Part shown: in pieces, positions 50,673 to 60,928 of the stretch | Numbering within the stretch: position 1 is the stretch's first letter | Layout of the letters: every line of letters starts with the position of its first letter | DNA from: Nocardioides marmoriginsengisoli | Lineage (GTDB): Bacteria; Actinomycetota; Actinomycetes; Propionibacteriales; Nocardioidaceae | Length of the DNA: 64,000 nucleotides | NCBI RefSeq assembly: GCF_003725695.1 | Contig: NZ_RJSE01000007.1 | Span: 944,963-1,008,962 of the forward strand | Reading direction: 5' to 3' | Position numbers and translations under genes: made by a program | Notes under the pieces: model-generated | What the model saw: the letters and a program-made list of their open reading frames with translations, nothing else | Database searches by the model: none | What the model was told of the DNA's origin: nothing

Positions 50673-51977
50673 ATGGACAACCCAACACGTCAGACTCTCG
50701 AGCCCCGGTCGGGACGGCAAACGGGCTCGGCGCGGAGTCGAGCCACTCTCGCCTCCCTCGTCGCACTCGCACTTCTCGGGCTGGCCGGATGCGGTAACTC
50801 CGACGGGTCGGCCAGTCCGGCCACCCCGACAGGCACCGACCAGGCAACGGGGAGCACCCCGGTCAAGGTCGGCCTGCTCAACCCTGTGAACGGCGGCGCG
50901 ACCGCGCCAGGTGCTTCGCAGGGAGCCAACGCCGGCGTAGCGTTCGCTAACGGCAACCTCGGCGGCATCGGCGGTCGCCCTGTCCAGGTTGTCAACTGCG
51001 ACGTCGACGTCCTCTCGCCCGAGTCCAACATCAACTGCGCCAACCAGTTCGCCAAGGACGGCGTTGTCGCGGTCATCGACGCCTTCAACCCCTCGGCCGG
51101 TGCTGCTCTGCCGATTCTGCAATCGGCGAAGATCCCGATCATCGGGCCTCTGGCTTTCGACCCCACGCTGGGTTCGGCCCCCGACAGTCGCGTCTACTTC
51201 GGACCTGCCCCAGCGGCCTTTCTGCTCGGCGCCATGCAGTCGCTGAAGGAGCAAGGTTTCTCTTCTATTACCCTAGCCAACCTCGACGACCCGACCGGTC
51301 ACGCGACGATCGACAAGATCCTCAAGCCATTGGGCGCGCAGCTCGGCCTAGACGTCAAGGCGATCTATTTCCCGCCGGCCAACCCCAACTTCAACGTGCT
51401 GGCGTCCTCGATCAAGTCAACTGGCTCGGAAGTGGCGGGCCTGCTCGTGACACTAAACGAAGCGATGTGCACCAACCTTTTCAAGGCAATGGTCAACGTC
51501 GGGTTCGACGGCACGCCATTCATGGCCTCCTGCTCCAACTTCATTGGCAAGCTTGGGTCCAAGGCCGTTGGCGCGGAGACCTATTCCTCGGTTTGGCTGC
51601 CCCAAGCACAGAAGCAGGCACCTGCTGAAATCCAGAAGAACCTGTCGGCCGCCGCGCCTTACATGGCCGCCGAGCGTGGCCCCAGTGATTGGAACGCTTA
51701 CGCCGCCTTCGCGACCGTCGTCGATCTCACCCGGATCCTCGACCAAGCCAAAGTGTCCAACCCCACCGGCGAGTCCGTGCTCTCAACACTCAAGGCTGTC
51801 AAGGGCTACCAATCGTTCCTCGGGCCCCAACTCGACTGCACTCGGCCTACCAGCCCCAACTGCACGACCGAGATCTACAACTTCAAGGTCACAGCGCCCA
51901 ACACGATGGAGGCGGTCGGCGGCGGCACTATCCATCCGGCGGAGCAGGCCCTCAAGGCGGTGCCGGGAGCCAGCTAG
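50673..51977 (+). CDS. ABC transporter substrate-binding lipoprotein (Liv type), 434 aa
   Basis: Start ATG 50673. Signal peptide with lipobox ATLASLVALALLGLAGCGN (Cys ~40), then a Ser/Thr/Pro linker and a type-I periplasmic-binding fold (VKVGLLNPVNGGATAPGASQGANAGVAFANGN...GGRPVQVVNCDVD). First gene of a five- or more-gene plus-strand operon with permease and two ATPases. Members bind amino acids, but in catabolic clusters often aromatic acids or other carboxylates. Confidence 0.9.
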   Translation: MDNPTRQTLEPRSGRQTGSARSRATLASLVALALLGLAGCGNSDGSASPATPTGTDQATGSTPVKVGLLNPVNGGATAPGASQGANAGVAFANGNLGGIGGRPVQVVNCDVDVLSPESNINCANQFAKDGVVAVIDAFNPSAGAALPILQSAKIPIIGPLAFDPTLGSAPDSRVYFGPAPAAFLLGAMQSLKEQGFSSITLANLDDPTGHATIDKILKPLGAQLGLDVKAIYFPPANPNFNVLASSIKSTGSEVAGLLVTLNEAMCTNLFKAMVNVGFDGTPFMASCSNFIGKLGSKAVGAETYSSVWLPQAQKQAPAEIQKNLSAAAPYMAAERGPSDWNAYAAFATVVDLTRILDQAKVSNPTGESVLSTLKAVKGYQSFLGPQLDCTRPTSPNCTTEIYNFKVTAPNTMEAVGGGTIHPAEQALKAVPGAS

Positions 51978-52070
51978 ACCTGTCCCGCACCATCCAGTCC
52001 GCGACGGGGCCGCTGGTCGAACTCTTAGTCCGATCGGCGGCCCGCGCCGCACTCGCAGTGAGGTTCCGCG

Positions 52071-54092
52071 GTGTCCGTCTTCATCCAGTTCGTCTTCCTC
52101 GGCCTGACCCTCGGGGCCGTCTACTCGGTGTTCGCGACCTCCCTGGTCGGGGTTTACGCGGCCACGGGAATAGTCAACTTCGCACAGGGATCGGTCGCTC
52201 TGTGGGCTGCATATACGGTCGCTGCACTGAGAACCGACGGCACCCTCGTGCTCCCGTTCGGCGGCAGCCTAAGGTTCGGTGATGTCACCTCGCCGATGCC
52301 AATGGTGCTGGCAGTAGTTGTCGGCGTCTTGTCAGCCGGGCTACTGGCGCTCCTCGCCCACCTGCTCGTCTTCCGGCCTCTGCGATCCGCGCCGCCGCTG
52401 GCCAATGTCGCCGCCTCGGTCGGCCTGATGCTCTTTCTGCAGGCTCTAGTTGTGCTCCGCTTCGACACGGACGCCCTGTTTGCTCAGCCGGTCCTGCCCT
52501 TCAAGACCTTCACCCTGGGCAACGTCGTTGTCAATGCCAGCGACTTGATCATGGGCGGCACAGCCGTTCTGGTCGCACTGCTGCTGTGGGCGTATTTCCG
52601 CCTCACCACCACCGGCGTGGCGACCCGCGCGGCGTCGGAGGACGAGCTGGCCGCCCGTCTAGTGGGTTTCTCGCCCGACCGGCTCGCCGCGGTCGTCTGG
52701 GTCGTTACAGCAATGGCCTCCGGCCTGATTGTGGTCCTTGGCGCCTACACGATCGGTCTCGACCCGACCAGCTACACCTACTACGTGGTTCCGGCCCTCG
52801 CGGTCGCGCTCGTCGGCCGCCTCACGTCGTTCGGCGTCGCCTGCGCGGCGGGCCTGCTCATGGGCGCCTTCCAAGCCGTCCTGCTGTGGGCCAATACCCT
52901 TGAGTGGTGGCCCTCCTGGGCTCAAGCGGGCCTCGGCGACGCGATCCCATTCGTCGTCGTGGTCATCGCGCTATTCGTACTTGGCGGCAAGATCCCGGCG
53001 CGTGGAGCGCTGACCCAGGTCGCCATGCCGGAAGTACGAATCCCGCGGCTGCGACCGCTGCCCGTGGCCGGCGTTGTTGGTCTCGCCGCGCTAGCCATCG
53101 CGCTCACCAGCGACAGCTGGCGCTTCGGTATCGTGACCTCGCTGATTCTTTCGCTCATCGCGCTTTCGCTGGTGCTGCTGACCGGCTACCTCGGCCAGAT
53201 CTCGCTGGCGAGCATGGCCTTCGCCGGAACCGCCGGCTTCACGCTATCCAAAGCCACCACGGAGTGGCATGTTCCCTTCCCCATTAGCATCGTTCTCTCT
53301 GCTGGCCTCGCGACTCTGCTCGGCGTCGGCGTCGGGATACCAGCTTTACGCATCCGTGGCGCGCAGTTGGCGGTAGTCACGCTCGCCGCAGCGTTCGCAA
53401 TCCAAAGCTTCGTCTTCAACAACCCCTCGTTCACGCCCTACTCTGGCAACCTGATCGGGACGCCGAACCTGTTTGGGCTCGACCTGTCGGTCCGCCGAGG
53501 CACCGACCTCATCACGCTGCGCTTCTCGATGCTGGTGCTAGTAGTGGTCACGACAACCACCCTTGTCGTGATGCGCTGGATGGCCGGGTCGACCGGGCGC
53601 AGCTTCCTCGCTGTGCGCTCCAACGAGCGCGCCGCGGCCTCGGTGGGCATCAACGTCGCGGCCACCAAACTGCTCGGGTTCGCGCTTTCGGCGTTCTTAT
53701 CCGGCGTGGCCGGCTGCCTGATCGGTTACAGCCGCGGCCAGCTCTCGGCGGCGTCGTTCTCGGTAGTCGCCGGGCTCTCCCTGTTGGCAATCGCCTACTG
53801 CGGTGGCATCACCTCGGTCGGCGGTGCACTAGTCGCCGGCTTCATAGGTCCGCTCGGCGTGTTCTACGTCTTCCTCAACCAGACCCTCGACCTCGGCCAG
53901 TACTACCAGGTGATCTCCGCCGGAGGTCTGCTGCTGATGGCCGTCACCAACCCGGTCGGCGCCGCGGGGGCCAATGCGGAGATGCTCCGCCGGCTCCGAC
54001 GCAGGCGTAGCGAGCACTCCTCGACGTCCGCACGTACGCCCACAGTCGCCCCCGCGAAGGGCCTGACCTCGAAGGTGGAGACTCATGTCTGA
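52071..54092 (+). CDS. Fused LivH-LivM branched-chain-type ABC permease, 673 aa
   Basis: GTG start (VSVFIQFVFLGLTLGAVYSVFATSLVG). The N-terminal ~300 residues are LivH-like (GVYAATGIVNFAQGS; TRAASEDELAARLVGFSPDRL); residues ~340-640 are LivM-like (LTGYLGQISLASMAFAGTAGFT; LAVRSNERAAASVGINVAATKLLGFALSAFLSG). In most bacteria these are two genes, so this is a fusion. Forms the membrane channel with the two ATPases that follow. Its stop overlaps the next start. Confidence 0.92.
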   Translation: MSVFIQFVFLGLTLGAVYSVFATSLVGVYAATGIVNFAQGSVALWAAYTVAALRTDGTLVLPFGGSLRFGDVTSPMPMVLAVVVGVLSAGLLALLAHLLVFRPLRSAPPLANVAASVGLMLFLQALVVLRFDTDALFAQPVLPFKTFTLGNVVVNASDLIMGGTAVLVALLLWAYFRLTTTGVATRAASEDELAARLVGFSPDRLAAVVWVVTAMASGLIVVLGAYTIGLDPTSYTYYVVPALAVALVGRLTSFGVACAAGLLMGAFQAVLLWANTLEWWPSWAQAGLGDAIPFVVVVIALFVLGGKIPARGALTQVAMPEVRIPRLRPLPVAGVVGLAALAIALTSDSWRFGIVTSLILSLIALSLVLLTGYLGQISLASMAFAGTAGFTLSKATTEWHVPFPISIVLSAGLATLLGVGVGIPALRIRGAQLAVVTLAAAFAIQSFVFNNPSFTPYSGNLIGTPNLFGLDLSVRRGTDLITLRFSMLVLVVVTTTTLVVMRWMAGSTGRSFLAVRSNERAAASVGINVAATKLLGFALSAFLSGVAGCLIGYSRGQLSAASFSVVAGLSLLAIAYCGGITSVGGALVAGFIGPLGVFYVFLNQTLDLGQYYQVISAGGLLLMAVTNPVGAAGANAEMLRRLRRRRSEHSSTSARTPTVAPAKGLTSKVETHV

Positions 54093-54873
54093 CCAGCAGC
54101 CGCTCCTCGAAACCCGCGACCTGTCCGTACGTTACGGCGGGGTCACGGCCAATCAGGATGTCTCCCTCACGGTTGAGCCCGGGGAGATCGTCGGTCTGAT
54201 CGGCCCCAACGGCGCCGGCAAGACGACCTTCGTCGACGCCGTGACTGGGTTTGCCCGCTCCACCGGCGAGGTCCGGGTCGGCGGTAAGCGGGTCGACGGG
54301 CTCCCGCCGCACCGCAGGCGACGCAGCGGCGTGGCCCGCACCTGGCAAGCCGGCGAACTGTTCGACGAACTCACCGTCGCCCAAAATCTCGCCGTAGCAG
54401 TTCAGCGTCCTGGCCTGCGAGGCCTGATCCGCGACGTGCTGACAGGCTCGGTGCCGCCCGCCGCCACCATCGGTTCGGCGCTCGAGACCGTCGGACTCGT
54501 CGACGTGGCCGACCGCCGACCCCCCGAGTTGTCCCTCGGCCAGCAGAAGATGGTGGGCGTGGCCCGGGCGCTGGTCGGGGGCACCTCTCTGCTGCTGCTC
54601 GACGAGCCCGCGGCCGGCCTCGACACCCACGAGAGCCAGCACTTCGGCGTCGAGCTGCGCCGGATCGCGGCGGCCGGCCCCGGCGTGCTGCTTATCGATC
54701 ACGACATGTCTCTTGTCCTGGACGTGTGCCACCGCCTCTACGTCCTCGACTTCGGAAAAGTCATCGCTACCGGGACGCCCGAGGAGATCCGCAACGCCCC
54801 CCAGGTCGTCGCCGCCTACCTCGGCAGCCCCTTAGTCGACACAGCCGCCGCAGTGGACGGAGGGCGCTCGTGA
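54085..54873 (+). CDS. Liv-type ABC transporter ATP-binding protein (LivG-like), 262 aa
   Basis: Walker A GPNGAGKTT (~39-47), signature LSLGQQK, Walker B LLLLDEPAAGLD, switch His in IDHDMSLV. LivG-type C-terminal extension. Overlaps the permease gene by 8 bp and the next ATPase gene by 4 bp. Confidence 0.93.
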   Translation: MSDQQPLLETRDLSVRYGGVTANQDVSLTVEPGEIVGLIGPNGAGKTTFVDAVTGFARSTGEVRVGGKRVDGLPPHRRRRSGVARTWQAGELFDELTVAQNLAVAVQRPGLRGLIRDVLTGSVPPAATIGSALETVGLVDVADRRPPELSLGQQKMVGVARALVGGTSLLLLDEPAAGLDTHESQHFGVELRRIAAAGPGVLLIDHDMSLVLDVCHRLYVLDFGKVIATGTPEEIRNAPQVVAAYLGSPLVDTAAAVDGGRS

Positions 54874-55622
54874 ACGCCGCCGCGACCGCTGCCCCTGCAC
54901 TGTCCGTCAAGGGCATCACAGTCGGCTACCAGGGCGTGCCCGCCGTCCGCGACCTCTCATTCGAAGTCCACCCGGGTGAGATCCTGGCCCTGCTCGGGCC
55001 TAACGGCGCTGGCAAGACCACGACCCTTCTGGCCTCGGTCGGCGCGCTACCTGTGATGTCGGGCCAGATCAGTGCATTGGGCGCTCCGATTGACCGCCGC
55101 ATCGAGCGCACCTCCCGACGCGGCTTGGCTTTGGTACCCGACAGCCGCGGAGTCTTTCGCCAACTGCGGGTGCAGGAGAACCTCGCGCTATCGAAGCGCC
55201 GGGGTGGCCCCCCGGTGGAGTCAGTCTTCGATCACTTTCCCAAACTCAAGACGCTGCTGCGTCAGACTTGCGGGAACCTGTCCGGCGGCGAGCAGCAGAT
55301 GCTGGCACTCGGCAAGGTCATGTTGCAAGAGCCGAAGGTACTTCTGATCGACGAGTTGAGCATGGGCCTGTCACCGATCGCGGTGCAGGACATCCTGCCG
55401 CGGCTGCGAGCCATCGCCACCGAGCAAGCGATTGCAGTGGTGCTGGTCGAGCAACACATTGACCTCGCGCTCGCCATCGCTGACACCTCTCTCGTGCTCC
55501 ACCACGGGAGGGTCGCTCTCGCGGGCCCGGCCGAACGGTTGCGCCGGGACCGTCAGTTGGTCGAGGCCGCCTACTTCGGCACGACCGAGTCCAACCACCA
55601 ACCCCAGATGGAGAGACGATGA
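54870..55622 (+). CDS. Liv-type ABC transporter ATP-binding protein (LivF-like), 250 aa
   Basis: GTG 54870 overlaps the LivG-like stop (GTGA). Walker A GPNGAGKTT, signature LSGGEQQM, Walker B LLIDELSMGLSP (Glu followed by Leu rather than Pro), switch His in VEQHID. The usual LivF motif SRGVFRQLRVQENL is present. Stop overlaps the start of the SMP-30-like gene, tying transport to metabolism. Confidence 0.93.
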   Translation: MNAAATAAPALSVKGITVGYQGVPAVRDLSFEVHPGEILALLGPNGAGKTTTLLASVGALPVMSGQISALGAPIDRRIERTSRRGLALVPDSRGVFRQLRVQENLALSKRRGGPPVESVFDHFPKLKTLLRQTCGNLSGGEQQMLALGKVMLQEPKVLLIDELSMGLSPIAVQDILPRLRAIATEQAIAVVLVEQHIDLALAIADTSLVLHHGRVALAGPAERLRRDRQLVEAAYFGTTESNHQPQMERR

Positions 55623-56491
55623 CCAGAACCCTCACCACCCTGCATCGCCGCGGCCACTTCTTCGAGAGCGGCCGGTGGCGCGACGGCCGCTGGTGGGTCT
55701 CGGATTTCTACGCCGGCGCGGTCTACTCGATCACTCCCGACGGGGACGTCACGACCGAACTCGCGGTGCCGCACTGGCCATCGGGCCTCGGCTGGCTGCC
55801 CGACGGAAGCCTCCTGGTGGTCTCGATGGGCGACAGGCGCGTCCTGCGTCGCGCCCCTGGCGGCGACGTTTCCGTGCACGCCGACCTGGCGGAGTACTGC
55901 GAGGGCTTGGCCAACGACATGGTCGTCACCGCAGACGGACACGCCTACGTCGGCAGCATGGGGTACGAGTGGGACGAAGCCCGACCGCAGAAGGCCGTTC
56001 TTGTGCACATCTCGCCCGACGGCACCACCGCCCTGGCGTCCGACGAAGTGACCTTCCCCAACGGCGGGTCGATCTTGTCCGACGGTGTCACTCTTGTGGT
56101 CGCCGACACCTTCGGCTCAGAGGCATTGGCGTGGACAATCCGCCCCGACGGGACCCTGGTGGACCGGCGCATCTGGGCCGACCTTGGCGTCGCGATGAAG
56201 ATCGACGCAGGCGGCCAGATCGTTGGCCTGCCCGCTGCGGGCCTCGACGGCTGCGCCGTCGACCCGCACGACCGGATCTGGATGGCCGACGGCGTCGGTC
56301 GGCGAGCCCTGCTCATCGCCGAGGGCGGGGAGATTGTTGACGAGGTCGCCGCGCCCGAGGGGTTATCGGTCTACTCGTGCGCGCTCGGCGGTCCTAACGG
56401 CACCACTCTGATGCTGTGCTGCTCGCCCGACCACCTACCGACCCCCCGCCAGGCGGCGGCGGAATCGGTCATCGTGACCGTCGAACTGTGA
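55619..56491 (+). CDS. SMP-30/gluconolactonase-family lactonase, 290 aa
   Basis: ATGA overlap with the LivF-like gene. Six-bladed-propeller pattern with metal-ligand-type residues: E16 (HFFESGRW), GLANDMVV (Asn/Asp), FPNGG and DGCAVDPHDRIWMAD. The family hydrolyses lactones with a divalent metal. Next to a Baeyer-Villiger monooxygenase, a lactone ring-opening role is the natural reading. Confidence 0.87.
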   Translation: MTRTLTTLHRRGHFFESGRWRDGRWWVSDFYAGAVYSITPDGDVTTELAVPHWPSGLGWLPDGSLLVVSMGDRRVLRRAPGGDVSVHADLAEYCEGLANDMVVTADGHAYVGSMGYEWDEARPQKAVLVHISPDGTTALASDEVTFPNGGSILSDGVTLVVADTFGSEALAWTIRPDGTLVDRRIWADLGVAMKIDAGGQIVGLPAAGLDGCAVDPHDRIWMADGVGRRALLIAEGGEIVDEVAAPEGLSVYSCALGGPNGTTLMLCCSPDHLPTPRQAAAESVIVTVEL

Positions 56492-56537
56492 CTCCATCTA
56501 CCCACAATCGTTACCTCCCACTGGAAGAGACCACCTG

Positions 56538-57248
56538 ATGCCATCGCTACACGAGTCCGTTGTCATGGTCACCGGCGCCAACGGCGGGATCGGCGTGCCG
56601 CTCGTCGAGGAGGCGTTGCGCCGCGGCGCCACCAAGGTCTACGCGACCGCACGCACCCCGCGCTCCAACTGGGGCAACGAACGCGTCATCCCGCTGCGCC
56701 TCGACGTCACCGACCCCGCGTCGATCAAGGCGTGCGTTGAGGCCGCAGGCGACGTGTCGGTCCTAGTCAACAACGCCGCGGTCTCGGTATCGACGCCCGG
56801 CATTCTGACCCACTCCGAGGAAGAAATTCGGGCCAACGTCGAGACCAACTTTCTCGGCCCGCTGTTCATCGCTCGGGCGTTCGCGCCACAGCTTGCGGCA
56901 ACGGAAGGCTCAGTCTTAGTCGACATCCACTCGGTACTCAGCTGGTACGCCGTCGCCGGAATCTACTCCGCGACCAAGGCCGCGCTGTGGTCGGTTACCA
57001 ACTCCCTGCGCCTTGAGCTCAAACCGGCCGGCGTGCACGTGGTTGGCGTCCATATGGGCTACGTCGACACCCCGATGGCGGCCCATACCGACGATCCCAA
57101 GATCGACCCCGCGGACTTTGCCCGCACGGTCTATGACGGCGTCGAAGCCGGCGCACTGGAGATTCTCGTCGACGACGCGTCGCGCCTGGCCAAGGCCGGC
57201 CTGAGCGCCCCCCTCGACGCGGTCTATCCCGAGCTCGCGACCCACTGA
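56538..57248 (+). CDS. Short-chain dehydrogenase/reductase, 236 aa
   Basis: SDR motifs TGANGGIG, NNAA, HSVLSWYA and YSATK. Close paralogue of the 25138 gene from the first residues on (MPSLHESVVMVTGANGG). The proposed role is alcohol-to-ketone oxidation ahead of the monooxygenase. Co-directional, 28 bp before the acyl-CoA ligase. Confidence 0.9.
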   Translation: MPSLHESVVMVTGANGGIGVPLVEEALRRGATKVYATARTPRSNWGNERVIPLRLDVTDPASIKACVEAAGDVSVLVNNAAVSVSTPGILTHSEEEIRANVETNFLGPLFIARAFAPQLAATEGSVLVDIHSVLSWYAVAGIYSATKAALWSVTNSLRLELKPAGVHVVGVHMGYVDTPMAAHTDDPKIDPADFARTVYDGVEAGALEILVDDASRLAKAGLSAPLDAVYPELATH

Positions 57249-57276
57249 CCTCAGACGACCCACCAGGAGCACACCC

Positions 57277-58836
57277 GTGACATACCGCAACCTCGCCGAC
57301 CTTCTCAGCGTCTCCGCCGCCGCCCACCCGAACCGCACGGCTGTGGTCTGCGGAGCACAGCGCTATTCATACGCCGAGCTCGACGCCGCAGTCAACCGGG
57401 TCGCCGGACTCCTGGTCTCACGAGGCCTCCGAACCGGCGAGAAGGTGGCACTGTCGAGCCCAAACGTCCCGCAGTTCACCATCGCGTACTACGGAGTCCT
57501 GAAGGCCGGCGGCGTGGTGGTGCCCCTAAACGTGCTCCTCAAGGACCGGGAGATCGCCTACCATCTCCGCGACTCCGAGGCCCGCGCCTATCTCGCGTTC
57601 GAGGGCACCCCCGAGCTGCCAGTCGGCGCTTGGGCTAAGGCCGGATTCGATGCCGCCGACGGCTGCCGTGATCTGTTTCTGCTCGACACCGGCGCGTTGA
57701 CCTGGGAGCCCGGTGAGCGCCCCGAGTCGCTCGCCGCTGCCGTCGCCGAACAGCCGCCCACGTTCGAGACAGTGACGGTTGACCTCGACGACACCGCGGT
57801 GATCCTTTACACCTCCGGAACCACCGGACTGCCCAAGGGTGCTGAGTTGCGGCACCGCAACATGCTGGACAACGCTCTGATCGCAAAGGACATCGTCGGC
57901 GCCGATCCCGAGCGCCCCGACACCTACCTTTCGGTGCTCCCGCTGTTCCACTCGTTCGGACAGACGATGATCCAGAACGGCGCGCTCGCAGTTGGTGGCA
58001 AGTTGGTCATGCTGCCGCGCTTCGACGCTGGCGCTGCGCTGCGGGCGATGCTGGAGCACGAGATCACCTACTTCGCAGGCGTCCCCACGATGTACTGGGG
58101 GCTGCTGAACGCGCTCGATGAGACCGTCGACGTCGCCCGCCTCGCGGCCCGGCTGCGGGTCGCGGTCGCAGGCGGCTCCGCGCTGCCAGTGGAGATCCAC
58201 CGCGAGTTCCTGAGGCGCTTCGGGGTCACCATCCTCGAAGGCTACGGGCTCTCTGAGACCTCGCCGGTGGCTTCGTTCGCCCGGTTCGGCGAGGAACCCC
58301 GGGTGGGGTCGATCGGTGTGCCGATCCCCGGAGTGGAGATGAAGCTCATCGACAACGACTGGTCGGAGGTCAAGGACGTGCCTGGCGAGATCGGTGAGAT
58401 CGCGATCAAAGGTCACAACGTGATGAAGGGCTACTACCGCCGCCCTGACGACACCTCGTGGGCGATCCGCGACGGGTGGTTCCGCACGGGGGACCTTGCC
58501 CGCAAGGACGAGGACGGCTTCTATTTCATCGTCGATCGGTCCAAGGATATGATTATCCGCGGCGGATTCAACGTTTATCCGCGTGAGATCGAGGAGGTGC
58601 TTCTCCAGCACCCCGCTGTCTCCCTCGTAGCCGTCATCGGCGTCCCGCACCCCAGCCATGGGGAAGAAATCAAGGCATTCGTCGTCCCGGCAGTCGGCGC
58701 GACGACGACCGAGGCCGAGCTCGTAGCGTGGGCGCGCCAGGAGATCGCGGCCTACAAGTATCCACGCGTCGTGGAGTTCGTTAACGCGCTCCCAATGACC
58801 GCGACAGGCAAGATCCTCAAGCGCGAGCTGAGCTGA
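57277..58836 (+). CDS. Acyl-CoA ligase (AMP-dependent synthetase), 519 aa
   Basis: GTG start with AGGAG upstream. AMP motif ILYTSGTTGLPKGAE, VLPLFHSFG, EGYGLSETSPVASF, DGWFRTGDLARKDEDGFYFIVDRSKDMIIRGGFNVYPREIEE and C-terminal Lys in MTATGKILKREL. Activates a carboxylic acid to its CoA thioester, here probably the hydroxyacid after lactone opening. Last gene before a 260-bp gap. Confidence 0.93.
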   Translation: MTYRNLADLLSVSAAAHPNRTAVVCGAQRYSYAELDAAVNRVAGLLVSRGLRTGEKVALSSPNVPQFTIAYYGVLKAGGVVVPLNVLLKDREIAYHLRDSEARAYLAFEGTPELPVGAWAKAGFDAADGCRDLFLLDTGALTWEPGERPESLAAAVAEQPPTFETVTVDLDDTAVILYTSGTTGLPKGAELRHRNMLDNALIAKDIVGADPERPDTYLSVLPLFHSFGQTMIQNGALAVGGKLVMLPRFDAGAALRAMLEHEITYFAGVPTMYWGLLNALDETVDVARLAARLRVAVAGGSALPVEIHREFLRRFGVTILEGYGLSETSPVASFARFGEEPRVGSIGVPIPGVEMKLIDNDWSEVKDVPGEIGEIAIKGHNVMKGYYRRPDDTSWAIRDGWFRTGDLARKDEDGFYFIVDRSKDMIIRGGFNVYPREIEEVLLQHPAVSLVAVIGVPHPSHGEEIKAFVVPAVGATTTEAELVAWARQEIAAYKYPRVVEFVNALPMTATGKILKRELS

Positions 58837-59097
58837 TTCAGTCCTTCCCGGCGTCGTACTCCGATGTTGTGGCTCGGCACATCGGCGGCACGAAATTTCG
58901 GTGCGCCGAGATATACCGCCTCGTCGACACTCCTGACAGGTTCGAGGTGTGGCGGCTGTCACTACTGCGAGGCGAGAGTCCGAAGACCGTCGCCGGTCTG
59001 CACACCCGGCGGCGGTCTTGGCGTCGCGCTCTTCACGCACGTTGCACCATGCAATTTCCGACATGCTCGTTCCGACAAAGACAAAGGGGACCTCGAT

Positions 59098-60918
59098 ATG
59101 AACGCCACCGACACCCGGGCCAAGATGGCCGCGCTCGACGTGGACGCGCTGCGCGCCAAGTACGCCGATGAGCGGGACCGTCGGCTCAACCCGCTCGAGC
59201 AGGCCCAGTACGCCAGTGTCGAGGGCGAGCTGGGGTGGGTCGACGCGGACCCGTACGTCGACGAGCCGCTCGTCCGCGAACCCCTCGATGAGACCGTTGA
59301 GGTGCTCGTCGTGGGTGCCGGTTTCGGCGGCCTCCTCGCCGCGGCCCACCTGAAGAAGCGTGGCATCGAGGACCTGCGGGTCATCGACAAGGCCTCCGAT
59401 TTTGGCGGCACCTGGTACTGGAATCGCTACCCGGGCGCCCAGTGCGACGTTGAGTCGTACATTTACCTCCCGCTGCTGGAGGAGGTCGGCCAGTTCCCGA
59501 CGGAGAAGTACGCTCACCGCCCAGAGATCTTCGCCCACGCCCAGGCCATCGGGAAGCACTTCGGCCTCTACGAGCAGGCGATCTTCCAGACCGAAATCAC
59601 CAGTATGACCTGGGAGGAGGAGTCGCTGCGCTGGATCGTTCGAACCGATCGCGACGATCTCATCCGCGCCCGCTACGTCTTCACCGCCAGCGGGCCGCTC
59701 AACCGGCCCAAGCTCCCTGGCATCCCCGGCATCAACAACTTCCAGGGAAAGATATTCCACACCAGCCGGTGGGACTACGAATACACACGCGGCAACCACA
59801 CCGGCGGCATGACCGGGCTGGCAGACAAGCGGGTCGCCATCGTCGGCACCGGCGCCACCGCTATCCAAGCCGTCCCCTACCTGGCCCGCGACGCGGCCCA
59901 CCTGTACGTCGTGCAACGGACCCCGTCCAACGTCAGCCGGCGCGGCAACCAGCCCACCGACCCCGAGTGGGTCGGGACGCTAACCCCCGGCTGGCAGCAG
60001 CGCCGGATGGACAACTTCAGCCGCCTAAGCGCCGGCGTGCCGGTCGAGGAAGACCTGGTGCGGGACGGCTGGACGGAGATGTTTCGCGACCTTTACACCG
60101 CCTTCGGCTGGGCGCCTGAGGAAGGCGAGGAGGTCACGCCTGACGTGATGATGGACGTCATTGAGCGCACGGACTACCTCGCGGGCGAAAAGATGCGCGA
60201 ATGGATCGCATCCCAAGTCGAAGACCCGGAGACCGCGGAGGCCCTCAAGCCCTGGTACGGCGTGCTGTGCAAGCGACCTGCATTCAACGATGGCTACCTA
60301 CCCGCCTTCAACCGTGACAACGTGTCCCTGGTTGACACCCACGGCGCAGGAATCAGCGAGATCACCACCGACTCGATCGTGGTCGACGGGGTGTCCCATC
60401 CGGTCGACTGCATTATCTTCGCCACCGGGTTCGAAGTAGCTACCTCGGCCAACCGAACCGCCGGGGCGGACATCCGCGGCGTCAACGGCGAGCAGCTGAC
60501 CGACCACTTCGCCGACGGGCCACGCACTTTCCACGGGTTCTATGTCCACGGCTTCCCCAACCTCTTTCTCCTCGGCTCGGGCAACAACGCTGTCAAAGGC
60601 AACTTCACCGATATGCTCGGCGAGCAGGCTGAGCACCTCGCGGGCGTTATCGTCGAGGCGCAGGCCGCGCGAGGCGCGCGCATCGAGGCCACGGCCGAAG
60701 CCGAGGACGCATGGCGAGGGACGATTCGTGAAAAGACTGCCGAAATCCGTCAGGTCGCCGCGAATTGCACGCCCGGCTACTTCAACAGCGAGGGCGACGT
60801 CGAGCGCAGTTGGGCAGCAAACACGTACGGCGGCTTCGGAGGCGTTCCCGAATTCACCGAGCTCCTTGGGGCCTGGCGCGACCGCAAGGACCTGGATGGC
60901 TTGACCGTTTCCTCCTGA
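59098..60918 (+). CDS. Baeyer-Villiger monooxygenase (type I, class B flavoprotein), 606 aa
   Basis: Start ATG 59098 with AAAGGGGA upstream; the longer frame upstream is non-coding-like. FAD motif VVGAGFGGLLAA (~71-82), GGTWYWNRYPGAQCDVESYIY, fingerprint FQGKIFHTSRWD (F215-D226), NADPH Rossmann VGTGATAIQ (~239-247). The ~65-residue N-terminal extension and ~600-aa length resemble enzymes of the cyclododecanone/cyclopentadecanone group. Inserts O next to a ketone carbonyl to give an ester or lactone. Nothing else in 58837-59097. Confidence 0.93.
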   Translation: MNATDTRAKMAALDVDALRAKYADERDRRLNPLEQAQYASVEGELGWVDADPYVDEPLVREPLDETVEVLVVGAGFGGLLAAAHLKKRGIEDLRVIDKASDFGGTWYWNRYPGAQCDVESYIYLPLLEEVGQFPTEKYAHRPEIFAHAQAIGKHFGLYEQAIFQTEITSMTWEEESLRWIVRTDRDDLIRARYVFTASGPLNRPKLPGIPGINNFQGKIFHTSRWDYEYTRGNHTGGMTGLADKRVAIVGTGATAIQAVPYLARDAAHLYVVQRTPSNVSRRGNQPTDPEWVGTLTPGWQQRRMDNFSRLSAGVPVEEDLVRDGWTEMFRDLYTAFGWAPEEGEEVTPDVMMDVIERTDYLAGEKMREWIASQVEDPETAEALKPWYGVLCKRPAFNDGYLPAFNRDNVSLVDTHGAGISEITTDSIVVDGVSHPVDCIIFATGFEVATSANRTAGADIRGVNGEQLTDHFADGPRTFHGFYVHGFPNLFLLGSGNNAVKGNFTDMLGEQAEHLAGVIVEAQAARGARIEATAEAEDAWRGTIREKTAEIRQVAANCTPGYFNSEGDVERSWAANTYGGFGGVPEFTELLGAWRDRKDLDGLTVSS

Positions 60919-60928
60919 CGCTCTCTAG

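Noticed and set aside
57526-59916. 796-codon minus-strand frame across the acyl-CoA ligase and monooxygenase
   Set aside because: Antisense to two unmistakable enzymes; long antisense frames are expected in GC-rich DNA.
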